The notes beneath the pieces were generated by a model, which did no database searches, was not told the origin of the DNA, and saw nothing but the letters and a program-made list of their open reading frames with translations. From Cutibacterium porci (GTDB lineage Bacteria; Actinomycetota; Actinomycetes; Propionibacteriales; Propionibacteriaceae), in NCBI RefSeq assembly GCF_009696315.1, contig NZ_VUMG01000002.1, forward strand, positions 186,001 through 250,000: a DNA stretch of 64,000 nucleotides. Direction: 5' to 3'. Position numbers and translations under genes: made by a program. Below are positions 39,056 through 47,895 of the stretch, one piece after another. How positions within the stretch are numbered: the stretch's first letter is position 1; each line of letters opens with the position of its first letter.

Positions 39056-39205
39056 ATGACGATCCAAACTCTCGATGAAGCCGAGGTCGAACTCGATGGT
39101 CCTCACCGGCTTGTAGTCGTCAGGCGTCATTTCCATGGAAAACAACACCGCGTCGCTGATCTGGATGGACCCGCATCTGCGGCAATAGTAAGGGCACAAC
39201 GTTGA
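39056..39205 (+). CDS. Possible 49-aa small protein or leader peptide coupled to the CDF exporter gene
   Basis: ATG 39056 opens a 49-codon frame (MTIQTLDEAEVELDGPHR and on) ending in TGA at 39203-39205. The TTG start of the CDF transporter is at 39202-39204, so the two overlap as TTGA. A TATTAT element ends seven bases before the ATG, as for leaderless mRNAs. The product has several histidines (RRHFHGKQH), which could suit a metal-linked role, but no family is recognised and it may be non-coding. Confidence 0.35.
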   Translation: MTIQTLDEAEVELDGPHRLVVVRRHFHGKQHRVADLDGPASAAIVRAQR

Positions 39206-40113
39206 GCAGCCACAAACATGATCATTCCCTACCCTCCGACGCGGACCCCCGATTTCTCATTGCGGCATTGACTCTCCTGGCGGCTTTCATGATCACCGAA
39301 GTCGTGACTGCCGTCGTTTCCGGGTCATTGGCACTGCTTTCCGACGCAGGCCATATGCTGTCCGACATCGGCGCTATCGCCATTGCTTTGTGGGCAGCAC
39401 GACTCACTCAGCGTCGTCCTCAAGGATCGTGGACGTGGGGTTGGAAGAGAGCCGAGATTCTTTCGGCAGCGGTCAACGGCGTCACCCTGCTCGTGGTTGC
39501 CATCGTCGTCGGAGTCGAGGCTATTCAACGACTGCTCACTCCCCCCGCTGTCGGCGGAGAGCTGATTATGGTCATCGCGGCCATTGGTGTCGTCGTCAAC
39601 ATCGCGGTTGCGTGGCTTGTGGCACGAGCCAGTCGCCGTAGCCTCAACGTCGAAGGTGCCTACCAACACATTCTCACTGATCTGTTTGGCTTTATCGGAA
39701 CGCTGGTTGCAGGTCTTGTCATTGTGCTAACCGGATGGGCGCGTGCCGACGCGATCGCATCCCTCATTATTTGTGCTCTGATGTTGCGCGCGGCGTATTC
39801 GCTGCTCAGTCAGACAGGGCGGATACTCATGGAAGTTGCGCCCGCCTCCCTCGACCTTAACGAGGTGCGGCAGCACGTCATGGGGCTCGACCATGTGCAA
39901 TCGGTTCACGATCTCCATGCGTGGACAGTCTCGAGTGATCTACCTGCGGTTAGCGCCCATATCGTCGTGGAGGATACCTGCTTTTCTGACGGGCATGCCC
40001 CTATCCTCTTGGCCCAGATTCAGCAATGTCTATCGGGCCACTTTGACCTGGAGCATTCGACACTCCAGCTAGAGCCACCCCGGCATGCCGGCACTGAAAA
40101 CCAAACAGTGTGA
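39202..40113 (+). CDS. Cation diffusion facilitator (CzcD/ZitB-type) metal exporter
   Basis: The 303-residue exporter has six helices and a cytosolic C-terminal domain. Metal-site residues are in helix 2 (LLSDAGHMLSDIGA, HxxxD) and helix 5 (HILTDLFGFIGTL, HxxxD), the pattern of zinc-transporting CDF proteins. An N-terminal His-rich segment (SSHKHDHS) is common in zinc/cobalt members. The only in-frame upstream start is TTG 39202, overlapping the small upstream frame. Confidence 0.92.
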   Translation: MSSHKHDHSLPSDADPRFLIAALTLLAAFMITEVVTAVVSGSLALLSDAGHMLSDIGAIAIALWAARLTQRRPQGSWTWGWKRAEILSAAVNGVTLLVVAIVVGVEAIQRLLTPPAVGGELIMVIAAIGVVVNIAVAWLVARASRRSLNVEGAYQHILTDLFGFIGTLVAGLVIVLTGWARADAIASLIICALMLRAAYSLLSQTGRILMEVAPASLDLNEVRQHVMGLDHVQSVHDLHAWTVSSDLPAVSAHIVVEDTCFSDGHAPILLAQIQQCLSGHFDLEHSTLQLEPPRHAGTENQTV

Positions 40114-40119
40114 AGCGAA

Positions 40120-40147
40120 GGGGTCCCGGCCAGAAAACCAGGACCCC
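40120..40147. terminator. Terminator between the CDF gene and lpd
   Basis: GGGGTCC (40120-40126) pairs with GGACCCC (40141-40147); inner CGG/CCA bases add weak pairs. A second inverted repeat, TGGCGGC (40154-40160) with GCCGCCA (40179-40185), follows before the lpd stop. Together they separate the convergent genes. Confidence 0.65.
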
Positions 40148-40190
40148 ACAGTATGGCGGCCAGGCCTCATACGTCCCAGCCGCCATCGCA

Positions 40191-41594
40191 TTAGAAGTTG
40201 ATCATGTGCCCTTCGACACCTTCCGCGGCATCCTTGAGCGCTTCCGACAGCGACGGGTGCGCATGAATGTTGCGTCCGATTTCCTCAGCAGTGATGTCCC
40301 ACAGCTGAGCCAAGGTCAGCTCGGGGAGCAGCTCGGAAACGTCATGACCAACCAGAGAAGCCCCAAGAAGCTCGCCGTGGCGGGCGTCAGCAACGATTTT
40401 GACGAAGCCGCTGCCATCGCCCAAGCCCCATGCTTTGCCATTGGCGGCGAACGGGAACTTGGACACCTTGACCTCATAGCCCTTCTCGCGGGCCTGGTCC
40501 TCGGAGTAGCCGAAAGACCCCACCTGCGGCTGGCAGTAGGTGGCGCGCGGAATCATGTCATAGTTGATCGGCATGGTTTCGGCTCCAGCGATCGTCTCGG
40601 CGGCGACAACCCCCTGAGCTTCGGCGGTGTGGGCCAGCATGAGTTTGGCGGTGCAGTCACCAATGGCGTAGATGCCGTCAACGTTGGTGCGCATGAAGTC
40701 GTCAATCTCGATGGCGCCACGCTCAGTGAGCTTCACACCGGTCTTCTCTAGCCCGTATCCTTCAACCCGAGGAGCGAACCCGACGGCCTGCAAGACACGG
40801 TCAGCCTCAATGACTTTGGAATCGCCGCCCTTCGACGGCGAAACGGTGACCTTGATCTTGTCACCAGAGTCATCGATCGAGTCAACCTTGGTGGACGTCA
40901 GCACCTTGATGCCAAGCTTCTTGTAAGCCTTGGCTAGCTCAGCTGAGACCTCCTTGTCCTCATTCGGGACCATGCGGTCAAGGAACTCGACGATAGTGAC
41001 GTCGCAACCGTAATTGGCTAGCACATAGGCAAACTCCGTGCCAATGGCACCGGAACCTGCGATGACAATGGATCCGGGGACGGTATCAGAGAGGATCTGC
41101 TCTTTGTAGGTGACGACCCGCTCAGAAAGCTGAGTACCCGGCAGAGTCTTGACAACTGAACCAGCCGCAATGATCGCGTTATCGAAGGTGATCTCGTCGG
41201 TCACCGTGCCGTTAGAGTCCTTCACAGAGATCGCCTTAGGGCTAGTGAACTCCCCCCATCCGTTGAACTCGGTGATCTTGTTCTTCTTCATAAGGAAGTG
41301 GATTCCCTTGACCATCCGGGCAGACACCTCGCGGGAACGGCTGAAGGCCTTGCCGAAATCGACGGTGATGTCGCCGCTGATGCCGAACGTCTTGGCTTCT
41401 TTGGTGACGATGTGGGCTAGTTCTGCGTTGCGCAGAAGCGACTTGGTGGGGATACAGCCGACGTTAAGGCAGACACCACCCCAGTATTCCTTTTCGATGA
41501 TGGCGGTTTTCTTACCGAGCTGGGCAGCGCGAATGGCGGCTACGTAGCCACTAGGGCCGGCTCCAAGGACAACAACGTCAAAATGTGAGCTCAT
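40191..41594 (-). CDS. lpdA: Dihydrolipoyl dehydrogenase
   Basis: The FAD-containing E3 subunit of 467 residues reoxidises dihydrolipoamide. It has [17 protein letters not shown] (FAD), the redox disulphide in [16 protein letters not shown], a second dinucleotide fold ([17 protein letters not shown]), [14 protein letters not shown] and the C-terminal catalytic [13 protein letters not shown] 41594 gives the standard N-terminus ([13 protein letters not shown]); upstream codons are unlike the family. It could serve Kgd/OdhA, pyruvate dehydrogenase or glycine cleavage. Confidence 0.95.
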   Translation of the reverse strand: MSSHFDVVVLGAGPSGYVAAIRAAQLGKKTAIIEKEYWGGVCLNVGCIPTKSLLRNAELAHIVTKEAKTFGISGDITVDFGKAFSRSREVSARMVKGIHFLMKKNKITEFNGWGEFTSPKAISVKDSNGTVTDEITFDNAIIAAGSVVKTLPGTQLSERVVTYKEQILSDTVPGSIVIAGSGAIGTEFAYVLANYGCDVTIVEFLDRMVPNEDKEVSAELAKAYKKLGIKVLTSTKVDSIDDSGDKIKVTVSPSKGGDSKVIEADRVLQAVGFAPRVEGYGLEKTGVKLTERGAIEIDDFMRTNVDGIYAIGDCTAKLMLAHTAEAQGVVAAETIAGAETMPINYDMIPRATYCQPQVGSFGYSEDQAREKGYEVKVSKFPFAANGKAWGLGDGSGFVKIVADARHGELLGASLVGHDVSELLPELTLAQLWDITAEEIGRNIHAHPSLSEALKDAAEGVEGHMINF

Positions 41595-41743
41595 GAGTAA
41601 CACTCTAGTGGGAAGGTCGGTCTGTGACGAAGATCTCACGAAAGAGACGGCGCCTGGCGCGACCGAGCCGACCGCCTCCATGGTAAAAACTCAGATCTGA
41701 TATATCCTGGTGAGGAACCACGTTGTCGTCGAAAGGATCTGCT

Positions 41744-43270
41744 GTGGACAATATCACCCCAGCTTCGGTCGGTCGCCTCATCCGCGACGCACGCAAGCAG
41801 CATGGAATGACGCAGAACCAATTGGCGGAGATCTTGAAGACTTCCCAAAGCGCTATTCATCGGGTGGAGTCAGGCACACAGAACCTCTCTTTGGAGTACA
41901 TCAACCGTATCGCAGAGGCCTTAGAGTCGCCGATCATTACCCAGCCGGGAAGCGGCACCATGAATTACCGCATTGAGGGTGGCCATCAGCTCTGTGGCTC
42001 CATCGAAGTACGGTCTTCTAAAAATGCCGCCGTCGCCCTGCTGTGTGCTTGCCTTATTAATAGGGGCCGTACCGTGCTTCGCGGCATCGCCCACATTGAG
42101 GAGGTGAACCGGATTCTTGAGGTGCTCACGTCGATTGGCGTCACGTACGAATGGTCAGACGATGAGCGCGACCTTACCTTAATTCGTCCCGCTGAACTCA
42201 ACCTTGATGACATGGACGTTGAGGCTGCTCGACGCACGCGAAGCGTCATCATGTTCCTCGGACCGCTGATGCGGTTCTATGATTCCTTCAAACTTCCCTA
42301 CGCCGGTGGCTGCAACTTGGGCGCTCGAACCGTCGAACCCCATTTGCAGGTATTACGCGCTTTCGGTCTTGACGTCGTTGCCACCGAGGGTTTTTACCAC
42401 TGCCACGTCACTGATCGCACCGTCAAGGAGCGTCATATCGTCTTGACTGAGCGTGGCGACACCGTTACCGAGAATGCGCTGCTGGCGGCCGCTCAAACTC
42501 CTGGCGTGACTGTGCTGCGCAATGCCAGCCCGAACTATATGGTCCAGGACCTTTGCGTATTCCTATGTCAGCTAGGCGTGCAGATTGAGGGTATCGGAAC
42601 AACGACTCTACGTATTCGCGGCGTCGAGGACATTGACGTTGACGTCGAATACGCCCCCTCTGAGGATCCCATCGAGGCCATGAGCCTCCTTACGGCGGCA
42701 GTCGTCACCAAGTCCGAGCTTACGATCACTCGCTGCCCGATCGAATTCCTTGAAATTGAGCTGGCGATCTTGTCCGAGATGGGCTTGGACTTTGAGCTCT
42801 CCCCCGAATACGTCTCGCACAACGATTTCACCCGTCTAGTCGACGTCACAGTGCGCCCCAGTCAGTTGCGGGCGGTAGCCGACAAGATTCATCCCATGCC
42901 CTTCCCCGGCCTTAACATCGACAACCTGCCGTTCTTCGCGGTCATCGCCGCCGAGGCCGAGGGACAGACCCTCATTCACGACTGGTGTTACGAGAATCGC
43001 GCTATCCACTTGCTTGAGCTGGGCAAACTCGGCGCGGACGTTCAGTTGCTCGATCCGCACCGTCTCATCGTGCGTGGCCCGACTCGTTGGCGCGGTCGCG
43101 AACTCATCTGCCCGCCAGCGTTGCGTCCCGCCGTGTGCCTGCTATTGGCGGCGTTGGCTGCGTCTGGCGAGACGACTCTGCGTGACGTTTATATGATCAA
43201 CCGCGGTTACGAAGACCTTCCGACCCGGCTTGGGGCGTTGGGAGCCAAGATCACGGTCTTCCACGGCTGA
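41744..43270 (+). CDS. XRE helix-turn-helix domain fused to UDP-N-acetylglucosamine 1-carboxyvinyltransferase (MurA-like)
   Basis: The 508-residue product joins an XRE-type DNA-binding domain (about 9-62, LIRDARKQHGMTQNQLAEIL with SQSAIHRVESG) to a full MurA-type domain (about 75-508). The MurA part keeps the key residues: Lys in RSSKNAAVAL, the PEP/fosfomycin cysteine in YAGGCNLGARTVEPHL, Asp in PGLNIDNLPFF and Arg in PPALRPAVCLLLAAL, plus INRGYEDLP. It may therefore be an active enzyme that also binds DNA, or a PEP/UDP-GlcNAc-sensing regulator. GTG 41744 follows GAAAGGA. Such fusions occur in other actinobacteria. The 3' end overlaps pdxY by 64 bp. Confidence 0.9.
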   Translation: MDNITPASVGRLIRDARKQHGMTQNQLAEILKTSQSAIHRVESGTQNLSLEYINRIAEALESPIITQPGSGTMNYRIEGGHQLCGSIEVRSSKNAAVALLCACLINRGRTVLRGIAHIEEVNRILEVLTSIGVTYEWSDDERDLTLIRPAELNLDDMDVEAARRTRSVIMFLGPLMRFYDSFKLPYAGGCNLGARTVEPHLQVLRAFGLDVVATEGFYHCHVTDRTVKERHIVLTERGDTVTENALLAAAQTPGVTVLRNASPNYMVQDLCVFLCQLGVQIEGIGTTTLRIRGVEDIDVDVEYAPSEDPIEAMSLLTAAVVTKSELTITRCPIEFLEIELAILSEMGLDFELSPEYVSHNDFTRLVDVTVRPSQLRAVADKIHPMPFPGLNIDNLPFFAVIAAEAEGQTLIHDWCYENRAIHLLELGKLGADVQLLDPHRLIVRGPTRWRGRELICPPALRPAVCLLLAALAASGETTLRDVYMINRGYEDLPTRLGALGAKITVFHG

Positions 43271-44085
43271 GCGATAGCGTCCTCAGGCCACCAGTCCAGC
43301 TCGTCGCCGGGATGGGTTGCGGTGCGCTTGAGGACGTCATGGACGACGCCCGCGGCTTTGCCTAGCGCAACGTCTGGTGATGTTCCCTTCACCAACTCTG
43401 CAGTAAGAACGGCAGTGGTGAGGTCTCCTGAGCCATTGAAGTGATTGTCGAGGAGAGGCCCATGGGTCAGAATGGTCCTCTCCCCCATCACCCCTATCAT
43501 CGCGATGGCGTCACCGTCGTCTTCGCGGTACGGCACGGAGGTGACGACGACAAAGCGAGGTCCAGTGAGGCTGTGAGCTGCGTCGATAGCCTCGTCAAGA
43601 GTGCGAGGTTCAGTCCCCGTCAGAATGCCGAGTTCAGCAAGATTAGGCACGACGACATCGGCCCGATGAACGGCCTGCTTCATCCACGCCACGGTCTCGT
43701 CAGGGGCGTAGGCTCTGATATGGCCATCTGGTGTCATATCCGCCATGACTGGGTCGCAGATCCACATCGTGTCGGGGTGGTGAGCGCGGCACCTCTCCAC
43801 GGTTCGCAGTACCGCTGGCCCGGTACGTGGAGTGAGGTATCCCGACAGGACTGCGTCAACGTGCTTGAGCTCGCCATTGGCGTCAAGGGCGCTGACCATG
43901 GCATCAATCTGCTCGGAATCGATGGGGATACCAGCGACGCTGGAACGTCCATTGTGGTTCGACAACAGGGCGGTGGGCATTCCCCAAGCGCGCACTCCCA
44001 TGGCTCGCATCATGGGAACGGCGATGCTGTTGCCGACGGTTCCCTGGACGACATGGGACTGTAGCGATAAAACGGTGACGCTCAC
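43207..44085 (-). CDS. pdxY: Pyridoxal kinase
   Basis: This ribokinase-fold enzyme of 292 residues phosphorylates pyridoxal for PLP salvage. It has VLSLQSHVVQGTVGNSIAVP at the N-terminus, MWICDPVMADMTPDG, VVPNLAELGILTG and the anion-hole block HFNGSGDLTTAVL. A TACCAT -10 (44094-44099) ends eight bases before the GTG, without a ribosome site, suggesting a leaderless mRNA. The 3' end overlaps the convergent XRE-murA by 64 bp. Confidence 0.92.
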   Translation of the reverse strand: MSVTVLSLQSHVVQGTVGNSIAVPMMRAMGVRAWGMPTALLSNHNGRSSVAGIPIDSEQIDAMVSALDANGELKHVDAVLSGYLTPRTGPAVLRTVERCRAHHPDTMWICDPVMADMTPDGHIRAYAPDETVAWMKQAVHRADVVVPNLAELGILTGTEPRTLDEAIDAAHSLTGPRFVVVTSVPYREDDGDAIAMIGVMGERTILTHGPLLDNHFNGSGDLTTAVLTAELVKGTSPDVALGKAAGVVHDVLKRTATHPGDELDWWPEDAIAQPWKTVILAPNAPSRVGRSS

Positions 44086-44151
44086 GCTACGACATGGTAG
44101 TGGTCACGGTGTCCACCCATCCGAACCATCTCAGGGGCACAATGGACTGTT

Positions 44152-44940
44152 GTGAGAGCCATGGATTACCCGTACTGTCAGCGTCCATTCACCGTGTTAG
44201 CCCATCGTGGTGGCGCAGGGATGGCCGTCAACACGGGAATTGAGAACACTCTGGCTGCTTTTAGCCATGCGCTCGAGGTGGGATGCACCCATCTCGAAAC
44301 CGATGTCCACGCGACCAGCGACGGCGTGCTCGTGGCTTTCCACGATCCGATGCTTGATCGCGTCACCGATGAGAGCGGCATCATTGCGGCAATGCCATGG
44401 CACAAGGTCAAACATGCCAAGGTCGGGGGCGAACCGATAGCCACCCTTGACGAGATTCTGGACGCTTTTCCTGAGTCATTCGTCAACATCGATATCAAGC
44501 ATGATGGTGCTACTCAGCCACTCATCGATGTCCTTTCCCGCCACCGGGCGTGGCAACGCGTCTGTGTCGGATCTTTCAGCAGTAAACGCATCCGAACGTT
44601 CCGGCGTCTCGCCCGGGAGCGCACCGCGACTGCGGTCGGCCCTGTCGGCGTCGGCTGGGCTGTCGTCGGTCCTCATAGGATGCAAATGACAGAAGGGGAC
44701 GCCTACCAGGTGCCGCATCGCTTAACTCGCTACGGGGTCCCTTTAGTGACGCCGTCATTTATTGAGGCTGCTCATCGTCTAGGCAGAGCAGTCCACGTCT
44801 GGACGGTCAACGAGATCTCTGAAGCTCGCGAGCTGATGGATATGGGAGTCGACGGCATCGTGACAGATCGTCCGGACCTTATGTGCGAGTTTGCTCGCGT
44901 CCATCAGCCGAAGGAGGCGCCAACTCTTATCCCGCGATAA
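44152..44940 (+). CDS. glpQ: Glycerophosphodiester phosphodiesterase
   Basis: The enzyme hydrolyses deacylated phospholipids to glycerol-3-phosphate and an alcohol. The 262-residue TIM barrel has AHRGGAGMAVNTGIENTLAAF with catalytic His and Glu, the ETDVH metal site and VAFHDPMLDRVT, then VHVWTVNE near the C-terminus. No signal peptide, so it is cytosolic. The start is GTG 44152 (ATG 44161 is possible); a CACAAT -10-like element lies eight bases upstream. It is divergent from pdxY. Confidence 0.92.
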   Translation: MRAMDYPYCQRPFTVLAHRGGAGMAVNTGIENTLAAFSHALEVGCTHLETDVHATSDGVLVAFHDPMLDRVTDESGIIAAMPWHKVKHAKVGGEPIATLDEILDAFPESFVNIDIKHDGATQPLIDVLSRHRAWQRVCVGSFSSKRIRTFRRLARERTATAVGPVGVGWAVVGPHRMQMTEGDAYQVPHRLTRYGVPLVTPSFIEAAHRLGRAVHVWTVNEISEARELMDMGVDGIVTDRPDLMCEFARVHQPKEAPTLIPR

Positions 44941-45096
44941 TCCAGCTGTTCATGTTGCTACCAGTCACCGCATTTCTACGACGAAAAAGCCGATCTCGGA
45001 CGTCGGTTCGACTCCCCGAAATTTGCGGCTTGTGGAATGCTGGGGGTTATCGAGGCCCAGTCAGGGCTTGATGCCTACAGAGCAGGAGGGAGCATC

Positions 45097-45429
45097 ATGG
45101 CCGACCGCGCGCTACGAGGCATGGGTTTGGGATCCAAGAGCTTCGAAGATGAAGAAGGCGTTGAGATGGCCGAACGCCAGGAAATCGGCTTTGATTGTCA
45201 AAACGGCCACCACTTTGACCTCACCTTCTCTACTGAGGCAGAACTGCCGAGCTTGTGGGAATGCCCGCGATGCGGTGCTGAGGCGGTCCGTAGCGACGGC
45301 ACTGATCCACAGCGAAAGAAGCAGAAACCGCAGCGCACCCACTGGGACATGCTTACTGAGCGTCGCTCAATCCCCGAACTCGAAGAACTACTCGCCGAGA
45401 GGCTGGACGAAATTCGTCGGGATAGTTGA
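45097..45429 (+). CDS. rbpA: RNA polymerase-binding protein RbpA
   Basis: RbpA stabilises the open complex with the principal sigma factor and modulates rifampicin response. The 110-residue protein has the N-terminal MADRALRGMGLGSKSFEDEE segment, a zinc-ribbon-like core (FDCQNGHHFDLTF and WECPRCGAEA) and a C-terminal sigma-interaction helix (THWDMLTERRSIPELEELL). ATG 45097 follows AGGAGGG. In Streptomyces rbpA is a SigR target, but I see no SigH-type promoter here. Confidence 0.95.
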   Translation: MADRALRGMGLGSKSFEDEEGVEMAERQEIGFDCQNGHHFDLTFSTEAELPSLWECPRCGAEAVRSDGTDPQRKKQKPQRTHWDMLTERRSIPELEELLAERLDEIRRDS

Positions 45430-45468
45430 TTCGCAGAGATAGGTGATTCGCGTCTCGGTTGTATGGCT

Positions 45469-45504
45469 GATGCGCCCCGTGGATGTGATGGTACGGGGCG
45501 CATC
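45469..45504. terminator. Bidirectional terminator between rbpA and ppm1
   Basis: GATGCGCCCCGT (45469-45480) pairs perfectly with ACGGGGCGCATC (45493-45504) across a 12-base loop, between two convergent genes. Confidence 0.75.
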
Positions 45505-45512
45505 CGGGCTAG

Positions 45513-46331
45513 TCAGTGGCGAGACCGGTGCTCCTTGATATCTCCAGCGATCTTCTCGGCCCGATCCAACGCCGCGCGACCGAGATCTTTGAGCTGGTGA
45601 GAGCGATAGTCGAGCCCCCATATAGTGGTGCGTAGCAACGCCTCGATGACGATATCCTTGCTCATCTTGGAATCGCCGTATTCGCGCTCAATGAATTCGA
45701 TTGGGGCTTCGGCGACAATCATCCCATTCTTGAGGGTGCGCCAGGTAAGGTCAAGCTGGAAGCAATAACCCGCCGAGGCGATATTGTCGAGTCCGATGGC
45801 GCGCAGAGTGTCAGCGCGGAAGGCGTTAAATCCGCCGGTGGGATCTTTGACGCCAATCCCCAGGCACATTCTGGTCCATAGACCACCACCCCGAGAGATC
45901 AACTCACGATATTTTGGCCAGTTGACTACCGATCCGCCTTTAACGTAGCGGGACCCTTTGACCATGTCGGCACGCTTGAGGGCCTCCAATAACAACGGCA
46001 GCTGCTCGGGTTGATGGGAACCGTCGGCGTCCATCTCAACGAGCACGTCATAGCCGAGGTCGAGGCCCCAGTGGAATCCGGCGAGGTACGCAGCACCGAG
46101 GCCCTCTTTACCCTTGCGATGCATAACGTGGACATGGTCGTCGCCGGATGCAATACGGTCGGCAATTTCTCCGGTGCCGTCTGGTGAATTGTCGTCAGCG
46201 ACGAGAACATCCACGTTTGGGTTAGCGCGGCGAGTCCGCGCAACGATGGTCTCGACATTTTCCGCCTCGTTATAGGTCGGAATAATGACAAGGACCTTGT
46301 CGAGCCGGACTTCAGTGTCGGTGGCGGACAT
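45513..46331 (-). CDS. ppm1: Polyprenol monophosphomannose synthase (Ppm1/Dpm1)
   Basis: This GT2 enzyme makes polyprenyl-phosphate mannose, the donor for lipoglycans and protein mannosylation. The 272-residue protein has VIIPTYNEAENVETIVAR (near residue 14), VLVADDNSPDGTGEIAD and the metal motif DADGSHQPEQLP; it lacks extra membrane domains. ATG 46331 follows GAGAGGG and overlaps lnt by 20 bases. In M. tuberculosis Lnt and Ppm1 are one fused protein; here they are separate but overlapping. The GT87 protein at 13.2-14.5 kb could use its product. Confidence 0.93.
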   Translation of the reverse strand: MSATDTEVRLDKVLVIIPTYNEAENVETIVARTRRANPNVDVLVADDNSPDGTGEIADRIASGDDHVHVMHRKGKEGLGAAYLAGFHWGLDLGYDVLVEMDADGSHQPEQLPLLLEALKRADMVKGSRYVKGGSVVNWPKYRELISRGGGLWTRMCLGIGVKDPTGGFNAFRADTLRAIGLDNIASAGYCFQLDLTWRTLKNGMIVAEAPIEFIEREYGDSKMSKDIVIEALLRTTIWGLDYRSHQLKDLGRAALDRAEKIAGDIKEHRSRH

Positions 46332-47895
46332 CCCTCTCCGATCTGTTGTGATTCGCTTGAGTGAGCATACCGCGTCGGCGTCGCAGCAACGACAGCGCAA
46401 TCACTCCTACCGCGCATACAACGACGATGATTCGCAACCAGGGCGCACTCTGTACGCCGATGGTGAGGCCAGACTCGAGCGGAATAGTCACCGTGAAATG
46501 GGTATGGTCTCCTTCTCTAGTGCGCAGCGCGACGGATCCGTCAGGATTCACCAGTCCTGAAAAGGAATTTGTCGTCGAGACGACGATATGTCGTCCAGTT
46601 TCTATTGCTCTTGCCCTCGTGATTTGCCACTGCTGCGGTGTCTGGGCGGTGTCGATAAAAGACGAGTTGTTGGACTGAACGGCCAGAATTCGTGCCCCGT
46701 GGCGCACGGTGTCAGCGACCGTATCGTCATAGGCCACCTCAAAACAGACCACCACTCCAACCGGGACATTCTTGCCAGCGATCGTGGCATCAAGGACGCC
46801 TGGACTTGCCCCTGGGACGGACTGTCGTCCAATGTTTTTCAGGATCGGGAAGAGGGGAAGGAAGAATGACCGCGCGGGTATCCATTCGCCAAAAGGCACG
46901 AGGTTGCGTTTGTGATACGTCGAGCTTGGCTGCGGTGACGACGATGGCCACCACAGCGACGTCGTTTGACGTTCATCGTTGCCTGGGCCGTCGGTCACAG
47001 CACCGATCAGGAATGGCCGTTGTGACAAAGCCAGTGCGCCGAGGACGATGTGGTGACTCTCAGCATCGAGAATGGGGTCAATATCGGTAGAGTTTTCCGG
47101 CCATAGCACCATGTCAGGGACGGGATTGTCGGATGCCTTTTGTTCGGCTACGGCCATAATCGTCTGGGAGAGGTGATTATCGGTGACTGATCGGGCATAT
47201 CCCATCGCGTAGGGACCGGCGGTTCCGTCAACTCCTCCCTGCACGACCAGTACCCGTACGGAGCGCTGGTGTGAACTACGGCGGTCTGCGAGGGTGACGC
47301 AAACAGTTGCCGCCAAGGTAACAACGAGAAGCTCTGTGACGAAGATAATCCCAGTGCGACGTCGATTACCTCCTGACACAACTCGGGCCAGTAGTCCTGC
47401 CGCTAGGGCCACCAGGAAGCTCGTCCCAATGCTGCCTGCCCATCTGAGGACACCGGACCACGGTGTATCAACAACGGTCCATGCCAGCCGTACCCAACCG
47501 AAGCCTCCGAGCGGGACAGCGGCAGCGCCCACCTCCATAGCTGTCCACACCATTGCCTGCCACGCCGGGGCTCCAGGCAGGATGCTGACGCATTGAATCG
47601 CCCATCCGGAAAGCAAACACCACAAGGACATGACAGCGATGAGCAGGAGCGCCACCGGCGGCCCCATGACTCCAACCCACGCGATTGTGGTGGAATACAA
47701 ACCTATTCCAAATATGTACCCCAACCCGGCTGCGGCTCGGCTCGTGGTGGTGCGCACCAGCAGGATAAGCGCAGCGAGGCCGGGAATAACGAGGATCCAC
47801 CAGTTGAGGGGCTGGAAACCTGTCCCGGTCGCAGCACCCGTGGCAAGAGCGGCCACGCCACGCAGCCAGGCAGAGCGCGGCAGACGACACGTCAC
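46312..47895 (-). CDS. lnt: Apolipoprotein N-acyltransferase
   Basis: Lnt adds the third acyl chain to lipoproteins. The 527-residue protein has about six N-terminal helices (to residue 195) and a nitrilase-like domain with the catalytic triad: Glu in VLWPENSTDIDP, Lys in TYHKRNLVPFGEWIP and Cys in GVVVCFEVAYDD. A C-terminal helix follows (IIVVVCAVGVIALSLL). GTG 47895 overlaps the lrp stop by four bases. The pairing with ppm1 is conserved in actinobacteria and links lipoprotein and mannolipid synthesis. Confidence 0.93.
   Translation of the reverse strand: MTCRLPRSAWLRGVAALATGAATGTGFQPLNWWILVIPGLAALILLVRTTTSRAAAGLGYIFGIGLYSTTIAWVGVMGPPVALLLIAVMSLWCLLSGWAIQCVSILPGAPAWQAMVWTAMEVGAAAVPLGGFGWVRLAWTVVDTPWSGVLRWAGSIGTSFLVALAAGLLARVVSGGNRRRTGIIFVTELLVVTLAATVCVTLADRRSSHQRSVRVLVVQGGVDGTAGPYAMGYARSVTDNHLSQTIMAVAEQKASDNPVPDMVLWPENSTDIDPILDAESHHIVLGALALSQRPFLIGAVTDGPGNDERQTTSLWWPSSSPQPSSTYHKRNLVPFGEWIPARSFFLPLFPILKNIGRQSVPGASPGVLDATIAGKNVPVGVVVCFEVAYDDTVADTVRHGARILAVQSNNSSFIDTAQTPQQWQITRARAIETGRHIVVSTTNSFSGLVNPDGSVALRTREGDHTHFTVTIPLESGLTIGVQSAPWLRIIVVVCAVGVIALSLLRRRRGMLTQANHNRSERDVRHRH

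Noticed and set aside
38978-39199. Minus-strand 73-codon frame with a CxxC near its N-terminus
   Set aside because: It is antisense to the better supported small frame and CDF start, and only the first residues look structured.
44990-45018. tRNA T-arm-like sequence (GGTTCGACTCCCC) after glpQ
   Set aside because: No pairing T stem, anticodon arm or acceptor stem around it.
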